Shown: piece by piece, positions 56,145 to 64,000 of the stretch
Layout: each line of letters starts with the position of its first letter
Position numbering within the stretch: position 1 is the stretch's first letter
NCBI RefSeq assembly: GCF_029168945.1
Contig: NC_083610.1
Location: forward strand, 72,593,580-72,657,579
Reading direction: 5' to 3'
From: Cannabis sativa
Lineage: Eukaryota > Streptophyta > Magnoliopsida > Rosales > Cannabaceae
Length of the DNA stretch: 64,000 nt
The notes under the pieces: generated by a model
The model's database searches: none
The model's input: only the letters and a program-made list of their open reading frames with translations
Told to the model about the DNA's origin: nothing
Made by a program: the position numbers and the translations under genes

Positions 56145-56559
56145 TGAGTGCGTTTGGAAAGCCACAATGTAATTGGATTTGTGTGTAATTGGAGGTAATC
56201 ACACAATTTGGCATGTTTGTCTGACCGTGTAATTACACTGTAACTGTGTGATTGGAAGTAATTGAGGGGTTCCAATTACACTCTCCAATTCTCATGACCC
56301 CCCATGAGAATTGAATGTAATTACACTGTGTAATTACTAAAAACTTTCCATATTAAACATTAGCTACTAAAAAATATTATTTTTCCATGTAATTACTAAC
56401 TATTTCGCCAAACAAGATATTAGGAATTCTTATGTAATTACCCACCTCATATCCAAACACACCTTGCATTTTAAAATATAGTGTAATTACTACATTGTGT
56501 AATTACCATCCTAGTAATTACCTTACCTAGTAATTACACAGTATTTTCAAACGCACCCT
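56145..56559. mobile_element. MITE rich in GTAATTAC motifs
   Basis: A segment of about 415 bp with ends GAGTGCGTTTGG and (reversed) AGGGTGCGTTTGAA. It carries at least ten TGTAATTAC-type motifs in both orientations, many as inverted pairs (TGTAATTACACTGT, GTAATTACACAG). The target duplication is ambiguous (TGA/TTA). Confidence 0.6.
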
Positions 56560-57054
56560 TATATAATTATCCCTTTAAAAAAATCCATAAAAAAGTAAAT
56601 AAAACACAAAAGTCATATACCAAAAGCACTATTTGATTATGCCAAAACAGTAAACAATAAAAAAATACTATATTTGATGTAATTTTTACTTTATTGTGCT
56701 AGGATTTTACTCTTTCGCCCACGTAGATTAACATGCTTTTCTAGCCACATCAATAGATTGAATGGTTTAGGCCTTAAGAATTAAGATTTAAAATTTAAAT
56801 CATAAATGACAATCAAAGCACTATTTGTATGTTTCTTTTTTTGGCATGCAACGTATGTACTAAAAGTAATCTTTTTTGGCAAAAACGCATCAAAAAAATT
56901 CTTGACATAATACATTCCCGACCCTTATAAGTATTTTGATTTGGTTACATCTCCAAGAAATCCTCATTCATATCTTTGTTTATCAATTTGTTAAAGCAAT
57001 ATGCACTCAAATAGAGCCACAAGAGAAGAATCTTCTTAAGAACAGAGCATATCA

Positions 57055-57761
57055 ATGGGGAAAAAATGGAAAGATGAGGAGGAAAATCAGAGGATTGTCA
57101 AGGAAACAACAATGGTACCCAACAGAACAAACGAAGTCATAATCACAGTATTCATCGAAAAACCATGGCCATGGCCTCATAAGAGAGCTGGTGCTAAATC
57201 AAAAATGATTTTTCCACCAAACCAACAAAAAACAAAAACACGAAGCTTTGATCGCCGGGCTCAACTCCTTGCTTATGCGCAGCAACTTAGAAAATCTGAT
57301 TCAGAACAGCTACAACGGCCTAAAAATGGTTCCAAGCCAAAGTACAAGGTGAGTAGAATAGCATTTTATGTCTTGTTTTCGTTGATCTGTTTCTTATGTT
57401 ATAATGTATGAAGACTGGTATGAATTCTTGAATCTGAATTCCGTGTTACGCAGATGAACGTTCGGGTAGGATTGCAGAGAATAAGAACCCGAAAGCAATA
57501 TCAGCGATTAGTGCCAGAGGTAGACATATCATGTAAACCAAAATCTGTAATTTGCAGAAAGAAGAAAGCCAGCAACAAACACACGGATTCACCCTTTGTA
57601 ATAAATCCCACTTCCTGTTTAAATCTTTTATTTTCTCTTTCCAATTCACTTCTACAGTTCTACTCAAGTGTGATTAGGTATCTCGTTGCCCCCATTTTTT
57701 ATTTCTTTCTTTTTTGCAGGGAAAAGTCAGAGGAATTTTGAGAGGGTTTTGTAGAGATTGA
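57055..57761 (+). CDS. Small basic protein of unknown function, three exons (133 aa)
   Basis: I do not recognise this protein. Three exons, 57055-57348, 57454-57519 and 57720-57761, join in phase at GT-AG sites (GTGAGT donor, TTACGCAG acceptor; GTAGAC donor, TTTTTTGCAG acceptor). The product is about 133 aa. It begins MGKKWKDEEENQRIVKETT, contains a Trp/Pro stretch (EKPWPWPHKRAG) and a basic helix (RRAQLLAYAQQLRKS), and ends QYQRLVPEGKVRGILRGFC plus two residues. It is strongly basic, with no signal peptide or membrane segment. If the second intron is retained, exon 2 reads on to a longer, hydrophobic C-terminus ending at 57741. The start is the first ATG in this frame. The gene stands alone between repeats. 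The role may be nuclear or nucleic-acid related by charge, but this is a guess. Confidence 0.6.
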
Positions 57762-57946
57762 AATAAGATTGATGGAAAATTTTATGTCAGTATAAAATTT
57801 GTTTGGATGCCATGTGTTTGGGAACAGGTCTAGTGCATCTGACCCACTTTTTTAATACAATTTTTGTTAAGGAGGTGAGTTTGAGATCCAATTTCATCCC
57901 ATTTATTTGTTATGCCGAGTCAAATTTATGTAAGACATTGTTTCTG

Positions 57947-58255
57947 TGTTAGAATGTGAAAGTGTACAGTTCAAGTAGTAGAATAGGTGAGTGCATGATA
58001 AGATGCATGAAGTTCCATCTCAAAATCAATTGGTAATAAGAGGAGTAGCGCATGCATCTTATATATATGGTATTTAGTTTTAACATATTATCAATGTGGG
58101 ATTCTCTAACATTCCCCTCAAGATGGTGGCTATTTTTTTTCGCTCACTAATCTTACATGACTCGATCACAAGTGGTTCTTTTAGCTCATAGCAGCTCTTT
58201 TTAGCTCATTATCCCCAAATCACAAGCGGCTCTTTTAGCTCGTCTTTTTGGACCG
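57947..58255 (-). mobile_element. Short LTR (165 bp) with interior remnant
   Basis: 57947-58111 has inverted ends TGTTAGA/TCTAACA. On the minus strand it begins TGTTAGAGAATCCCACATTG and contains ATTGATTTTGAGATGG. A polypurine tract (minus strand CATCTTGAGGGGAA) adjoins its right edge, so it is the 3' LTR of a minus-strand element. 58112-58255 is interior with repeated GGCTCTTTTAGCTC motifs. The other LTR is missing. Confidence 0.6.
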
Positions 58256-58287
58256 ATTTTTGAATTTGGATCAGTTACTCGTTAGAG

Positions 58288-58531
58288 AAATTTGGTTTAT
58301 TATGCTTAAATGTAAAATATATTGTTTTAATATACTACCAAATTAGAAATAGTATATATTATATATACTTTTAATATTTTTTTCCTCCCAAAAATATCCT
58401 TACATATTATAAGAAAAATTTGGTTTATTATGCTTAAATGTAAAATATATTGTTTTAATATACTACAAAATTAGAAATAGTATATATATACTTTTAATAT
58501 TTTTATCCTCCCAAAAATATCCTTACATTTC
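58288..58531. repeat. Tandem duplication, 128-bp unit, two copies
   Basis: Copies start at 58288 and 58416 (AAATTTGGTTTATTATGCTT) and both run to CCTCCCAAAAATATCCTTAC. They differ by a few substitutions and a short TA indel. No gene. Confidence 0.85.
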
Positions 58532-59440
58532 AAAAAAACTTCTCTCTCTCACTCTCTAACGTTAATCCCGACCCAAAACCCCGATCGCAAGGTCTCGACG
58601 TCATCTTCTCTCACAGCCTCTCTTGTTTTTTTGCGTTTTTTCTTTTGGTTTACCAATTTTTTGTGATATTTAGCGATGTATTTGTAATAATATAACAAAT
58701 TTGAGGTTAGGGATGAAGTTTAGCGATGTTTAGCGATGATTTACGATATTTAGCAATGATATTAGCGATGTGTTTCGCAATGTGTTTCGTGATGTTGTGA
58801 ATTTGAGACATTTAACATGTTTTATGATTTCGCGATGTTTCGCGACATTTAGCGTTGTTTCGCGACATTTAGCGATATTTTACGATATTGTCAAAAACTA
58901 AAAAAAAAAATTGCAGAAAACAAGCGAGTTGAAAACTCATAGATTTTGGAGCTTTGGGTTTTACGATTTCTCTTTGTAATTTCACGATATCCTTCTTGAT
59001 TTTGTCCTACGTTTCATCTTCGATGTGGATTTCGCCGGAGGTGGTGCGGTGGCCGTGAGTTTGGTTTGGGTTTGGTTCGGTATGGTTTTGTGGTCGTAGT
59101 TATTGGTTGGGTTTGGTGAGGGTTAGAGAGAGAGGGAGAGAGGGCCAAGAGAAAGAGGAAAGGTATGAAGAGGGTATTTTGAGATTTAATTAATTTTAGA
59201 GTATTAAATTTCTATGCATTTTAATGTGGCATTCTAAAAAATACAATTTTTTACGTATAAATTGTCAAATTTCCCAATTATAATCAGGGGATACCAAAAA
59301 AATAAAACGTGAATTTATCATTAGTTCCTAGTTAAAGATACGCTAAGAAAAGTATTTTTGCTACTGTTTTTATGTTTTTATAGAGAGAGAAACGAAAAAA
59401 GGAAGAAGAAGAAGAAGACATTCATTCTAACATAAAGGTT
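58532..59440. repeat. Region with degenerate TTTAGCGATG repeats
   Basis: 58670-58890 contains about 15 degenerate copies of TTTAGCGATG or TTTCGCGACA. Flanks include a CT-rich leader-like stretch (58540-58630) and a GT-rich part (59040-59110). No ORF of note. It may be the decayed interior of a transposable element. A GAA microsatellite lies at 59400-59420. Confidence 0.45.
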
Positions 59441-60087
59441 AAGCTCGAAAGATTCATTCAAGCATTAGCATATAGTGCGAAAGAAAATGGAAATAAAATA
59501 TACAATCTGTCCATGGAAATTGATTGATTAAAAAACATGTTTAAACACCATACATAGGTTAAGCAAAAAAAGAAAGAAAAAAAAAAGCTTTGACCAGAAA
59601 CATGACCCCTGCTCATGCTCATCCAAAAACAACAAGCCTGGTTGATACAAGAATGAAAGAAAGCTCTATCCAACTCTATATGAAAAATGGAGGGATGAGA
59701 AGCCCCCATCAACTCTATCCAACTTCCAAAAGTAAAATATGTTGAATGAATAATCAGTGCAGTAAAAAGAACAATGTCTGAAATGGGGTTTAGAAAAGGA
59801 TGACTCCTTAAGCTGGCAAACTGAGAATTGAGTATGTACGATCAAGAGAGAACCACTCCATACACCACAGTATATGGACAATCACCTCTGAATGGTTCAT
59901 AAATCAAAACTAAATACCTAAATGAAAAGACAACATCCCTTCTAAATTGCAACTCCTACAATCCAAAATTAGTCCATAAACCCTTTTTTTTCAAAAAAAT
60001 AAAAAGTAAATTAGTCCATAAACCCTTTTAGAAAAGCTGAAGCAGAAATCCTACCTTCTATTAAAATTGATTTCACAAATTCACAAC
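59441..60087 (-). other. Probable 3' UTR of the DUF1644 gene
   Basis: Downstream of the stop at 60088 on the minus strand. Non-repetitive, moderately AT-rich DNA. ORFs here (59458-59881) show no domain and overlap each other. The poly(A) site cannot be placed. Confidence 0.4.
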
Positions 60088-61062
60088 TTAATGATTGTTG
60101 TTTCCTCCGCTGCGTCTTCGGCGCCTCCTTGAAACCAGTATCCTTGCTCTCTGGAAACCACGTCCAGAAGCAGCCCCATAACTGGAGAATGCAGAACGAG
60201 GCCCCCCAAAGTTGTCTTCACCAATAGAGGCAAACTCCCTGTGGAATCTACCACGTGAGAAATTACCACCATTCAGCCCTAAATTGAATGAACCTAAATT
60301 AAAATCCTCCAAGTAATCATCCAGTTCAGAATCATAATCACTGTAAAAGTTAGTCTGGTTTGGCTCAAGAACATAATCACCAAGCACCACTGCCCCTGGT
60401 GTTGATGATATAATTGTGCTGATGACATCACTCCGCTCTCTTTCACATTCAAGCCTCTTCCATTTCTCTTCAAGGATAGGATCCACTGCTCGAGGTCTTG
60501 CCAGAGGATGCTTCGCCTTAACATGCTTTCTGAGCTCTTTATAACTTCCAACAAATGGGCACTTGTCCTGCATGCAGCTTCTCTTCTTGGCATTTAGATA
60601 CTTCCTTGCTGGTTCCACAACTGTCCAACCTTTCACCTGGCCTCGACAAAGTGGGCATAAAAGCTCTGGTGCTTCTACATTTTCATTGGGCTGTCTTGCA
60701 TCTGAACTCGAACCTATATTACCGACCGACTCACCCGTCTGTTCTGAAAGTTGAGTAGTAGAGGCGGCTACCTTTGTGTAGGCTTTCTTGTATTGTTCAA
60801 GACAGTTGGAAAAGCGATTACTAGTGGCACACATGTACGGACGACAGCCCTTGTTATATGATGAACAAAGAAGAAGTACAGCATTGTGAGGAAACTCCAT
60901 ACATACTGAACACGATGCATCAAGCCACTCTTTCTTCCCTGACACTTCATGGCATTTCTTCTTTAGCTTGCAAGCTGTCCAAGTATCAGATGGCAATAAA
61001 TGTCGACTAGCCCTGGAACATTTTGATTCAGACTTACGTCGTAACTTGTTAGCTTTGGCCAT
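60088..61062 (-). CDS. DUF1644 family C3H2-type zinc-finger protein
   Basis: A plant-specific DUF1644 protein (324 aa, single coding exon). Rice members act in stress responses (family knowledge); a role as RING-like regulator is suspected but unproven. The domain covers about residues 45-190. It has a first Cys cluster CSVCMEFPHNAVLLLCSS (51-68) and GCRPYMCATSNRFSNCL (72-88). An acidic Ser/Gln-rich linker follows, then LLCPLCRGQVKGWTVVEPAR (135-153), the finger CMQDKCPFVGSYKELRKHVK (163-182, with KAKHP after it) and a short coil. The tail is Gly/Phe/Arg-rich and ends in a basic SRRRRRR run. The ATG (61060-61062) is directly preceded on the minus strand by a splice acceptor (TCTTATATTGTAG), so the leader is spliced. 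The length is typical for the family and there are no breaks. Confidence 0.93.
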   Translation of the reverse strand: MAKANKLRRKSESKCSRASRHLLPSDTWTACKLKKKCHEVSGKKEWLDASCSVCMEFPHNAVLLLCSSYNKGCRPYMCATSNRFSNCLEQYKKAYTKVAASTTQLSEQTGESVGNIGSSSDARQPNENVEAPELLCPLCRGQVKGWTVVEPARKYLNAKKRSCMQDKCPFVGSYKELRKHVKAKHPLARPRAVDPILEEKWKRLECERERSDVISTIISSTPGAVVLGDYVLEPNQTNFYSDYDSELDDYLEDFNLGSFNLGLNGGNFSRGRFHREFASIGEDNFGGPRSAFSSYGAASGRGFQRARILVSRRRRRRSGGNNNH

Positions 61063-62898
61063 CTACAATATAAGAGAAAAAGAATGATCAAAGAAAAAAC
61101 CCAGACTGAATTCTCTTGTTAATGATAGTCAATTATATGGTAAGATATTGATCATGTAAACACAATGAATGCAACAACTATTGCTATAAAACTTTATTTA
61201 ATTTTTCTATGCTTGTCCTCAAAAAACTATGAGAGCCTATCATTTGATTTACGATCAAGAATTACAATTTGCTAGTTGCTTATAATCAACACAGCTAGAT
61301 TTCTCAAGCCTAAAATTCACTACTTTCTCTCATTCAATAAAAAAAATGATTCCTTTTCTTCTTCTTTGCAATATTTCTTCTTCCTTCATTTTATTCTTTT
61401 TCTCTTTACCATTTCTCCTAACAAACATCTCCCCTCCCTCTCCCTCTTCCTCTCCTTTTCTCTCTCGTTTTCCTTCATCATTTTCATCAAAACACAATGA
61501 ATCGCATATCAATGCACAATGAAATTTCTTATAAGAAAAAGAATGTCAAGGGTTCTTTTCTAAATGTATACAAAATAGGATGAAGAATCTTATATTATTT
61601 CTGTTCCAACTAGATTTCTATTCGCAAGAAAAGAGAGTCAGCTACCAGACTAGATATGAAGAAATTAAGATTTGAAATATAATTTCAGACAATTTTTATT
61701 TTTATTTTATGCATAGACCAATCAAGTGGTGCAGCAGACCAAACAAGTCGAGAGTTACAAATTAGGTATGTATGGCCATAGAAGAATGATAAAATTACAT
61801 ACTCCAAGAAAATTTGTGGTATAAATGTAACAAAACAGAATCATTAAGGATTTACAACACAAAATATGCTAACATTTTATACAAACTGTTAATAATGTGA
61901 AAAATACAAAGAAATGAGATCAGATTTGATCTCAGTGCACCCGACATTTCGAACAATTTGTGAAGCTTAGTTTTATCAAAATTGAAACTATAAGACAATA
62001 AGAGGTTTTAGCACCTAAAATGAGCTAATTAAAAGTCTTGGGAGCTGATGAGCTTAACTCAAATTACCAACAAGAACAGTGATACATATTTTGCAGATCA
62101 CTTTAAAACAAAAACAAGTATACAATGAAACCAAGTGAGAAGTGAGAATCACAGACAATTTATGCATAATGCATAGATATATACAATTCTTCGGAAAAAA
62201 AATTACAAAAGTAAACAAAAACCAAACCTGCATTTTGGAAAAAAGGGATAATAGAGACTAGAAATGGGGAAATTAAAATAAAGATAGAAGAATCAAGTGG
62301 AATTTTATGGCAATGGATGTCCAGAACTAATGGGCAGTTACTCAAATCCATGAAATTTGAAATTTCTACAAAATGAGTGATCAATTAAGTCTTTGGTAAG
62401 ACCGGGTTACATGTAATTCTTGACACTAAAAATAGCCACCAATAAATTTACAGAAGCTACTTGTTTATAAAAGGATTATAATCTCAAGTTCAAATTTAAA
62501 ATACATCAAATCCACCCGATTTGATTTGATATATATTATCTTTGTTTAACTCAGCAGTTTTTAAATAATTGCATCAACAATATCGAAAATAGGTTAGATA
62601 CACACAGGAAGGACATGCACAAGCATAAACATAGCTTGTATACAGAAAATACAGAAAAATAACTAGAAAGCATCGAGTTTAGTACAGTTAACTAGAAATG
62701 CGATGCTAAAAATGAAAAACAAATCCTAAATGAAATAAGATACATTAGCACCAAAACTGAATCGATTAAAGAGCAAAGGAAGAAAACAGCATGTAAATGA
62801 CGCCAAAATCTAAAAATTGATTCAGAACACTAAAACCCTAGAAAGCTCATTCTGATAGGTAGAACAGAAAGATTTTTAGAGAGGGAGATCGAAGATAC
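61063..62898 (-). other. Leader intron of the DUF1644 gene
   Basis: The acceptor TATTGTAG ends at 61063, right before the ATG. The best donor, GTATCTTCGATC, has its G at 62898. This gives a 1.84 kb intron, AT-rich, with a CT-rich stretch at 61370-61490 and no gene. It is inferred from splice signals and would need transcript support. Confidence 0.6.
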
Positions 62899-63060
62899 CC
62901 GGAAAGGTGGGAGGGAGAGAATAAGAGAGACGAAGGCGATGGCGATCTTGGCGGTGACGTTCTGAGTCTCCGCCGTAGCTTCGTGGAAGGGTTGGATTGC
63001 GTGCTCTGCTAAAGTGCAGTGTCTTATATGAAAAATGAAATATATACGTAAAATAATAAT
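62899..63060 (-). promoter_or_regulatory. Predicted 5' UTR exon and core promoter of the DUF1644 gene
   Basis: On the minus strand the CT-rich, GC-richer segment 63010-62899 (CTCTCTTATTCTCTCCCTCC) looks like a plant 5' leader ending at the GTATCT donor. A TATA-like ATATATTTC and TTCATATAAGAC lie at about 63025-63050. The ORF at 62830-63081 overlaps this and is not a gene. Confidence 0.5.
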
Positions 63061-63221
63061 AAAAGAGATCTGATTGGACATTTCTTTAATAAATCTCCAT
63101 TTTTTTTAAAAATGGAATAATATAAATAATAGTGTTAATCATAATCAAATATTACAATTTTTAAGCTCGAAATCATATCTAATAAAAAAAATTAAATTGT
63201 TTTAACGCTATTCATTATAGT

Positions 63222-63691
63222 TAGGGGTGTATATAAATTGATCTAATCTAATAATAATTTACTGATGCAATTACAATCGATAGTTAAACATTTGATATTT
63301 AATTGTGATCAGATCAGATTGAATGTTATTTTTGAATATCTAATTGGATCGGATTTGATGTTGAATGGGGTGCTCAAAAATTACATCCACAACTAATCGA
63401 ACTAATTAGTATTTTCATTTAGTTTAAATAAGTAATTAGATTATATATTGTTATACGTAAAATATATATATAAAAATGTTAGGTTTAAAATATTGAATAA
63501 ACCTAAATTAAACCAATAAATATATATCAAATATATTCAACGGATAGAATCGATCCAATCCAACATCCAATCGACTGGATGACTGAAATTAATTGGATCA
63601 CATCAAATGGTAAAATCTAATATCTAATATATAATTGGATCAGATCTGAATAGGCCTAAAAACATTAAATGTGGTCCAATGAACACCTCTA
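63222..63691. mobile_element. hAT-type MITE (470 bp)
   Basis: Ends TAGGGGTGTATATAAATTG and (reversed) TAGAGGTGTTCATTGGACC. It is flanked by an exact 8-bp duplication ATTATAGT (63214-63221, 63692-63699). Subterminal GATCAGATC and ATTGGATC motifs occur on both sides. No ORF. It lies about 200 bases upstream of the DUF1644 promoter. Confidence 0.88.
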
Positions 63692-63699
63692 ATTATAGT

Positions 63700-64000
63700 T
63701 ATTATATAATTTTTATAAATTTTTAAAATTTTTCGAATAGTTTACAATATTAAAAATAAAAATCTTGATATTTTAATTTATCACACACATTTAAAAAAAA
63801 TTCAAACTTATTTTCGACACTCTAAACTATTCAAATTTTTCTAAAAATTTATAAAAATGATGTTGTAAGTATAAAGAACACCTCTATAAAAAAAATTAAA
63901 ATAAAATATTTTAGTATATATTTTCTAACACAGAAATTGACTAAAATGTTTATAATAGGAGGTTGGGGCACTATTTTATAACTAATATTCGATCACTCAT
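63700..64000. other. AT-rich spacer at the right edge
   Basis: No gene. It holds a small inverted repeat: AAATTTTTCGAATAGTTTA near 63725 against TAAACTATTCAAATTTTT near 63825. Confidence 0.5.

Noticed and set aside
61276..61512. ORFs in the CT-rich stretch
   Set aside because: Low-complexity sequence inside the predicted leader intron of the DUF1644 gene.
1..64000. CRISPR arrays, tRNA genes, bacterial operons
   Set aside because: None seen. tRNA-like matches are only retrotransposon primer binding sites, and the window is clearly plant nuclear DNA.

Overview
The window is nuclear DNA of a eudicot plant. The evidence is AT-rich intergenic DNA packed with plant-type retrotransposons (Athila, Tat, Ty1/copia, L1-like LINEs, Cassandra), GT-AG introns, and two typical plant genes: a MEKK1-type MAP kinase kinase kinase and a DUF1644 zinc-finger protein. 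Nothing prokaryotic, no CRISPR array and no tRNA or free rRNA gene was seen. The species cannot be fixed from the sequence alone.

Bases 1-22,264 are a nest of mobile elements. An Athila element (minus strand, gag-protease and 5' LTR, 1-3,673) sits in the pol gene of a Tat-lineage Ty3/gypsy element (plus strand, 3,674-11,892). That element carries a large intron-containing gene on the opposite strand. The Tat copy appears to lie in the leader of a copia-type element (LTR 13,848-15,725, minus), which also holds a short LINE tail. The copia element lies in the 3' part of a second Tat copy (15,726-17,926). To the right is a broken DUF1985-type gene (18,187-21,250, minus) with a young Cassandra TRIM (21,324-22,264) in its upstream region.

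Bases 22,750-28,086 are a decayed plus-strand LINE interrupted by a MITE. Bases 29,632-38,288 hold the MEKK1-like gene (minus, eight coding exons, 578 codons, open throughout). Its 4.2 kb sixth intron contains a shrunken copia element and an hAT-type MITE. A G-box lies in the promoter.

Bases 38,850-50,750 are two minus-strand LINEs that have been hit by other elements: an hAT MITE, an Athila-like LTR and a complete hAT transposon (45,006-49,466). The hAT transposon has an 8-bp target duplication and a 758-aa transposase gene that reads open across four coding exons. Bases 51,272-52,849 are a solo LTR with a CCGGT duplication. Bases 53,700-56,560 hold three TIR elements.

Bases 57,055-57,761 encode a small three-exon gene of unknown function (133 aa). 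Bases 60,088 to about 63,010 are the DUF1644 gene (minus) with a 1.8 kb leader intron. A further hAT MITE lies at 63,222-63,691. The cellular genes have no visible joint pathway. The most notable points are the spliced antisense gene of the Tat elements, whose promoter architecture recurs in a second copy, and an apparently intact hAT transposon whose end motif is shared with two MITEs in the same window.
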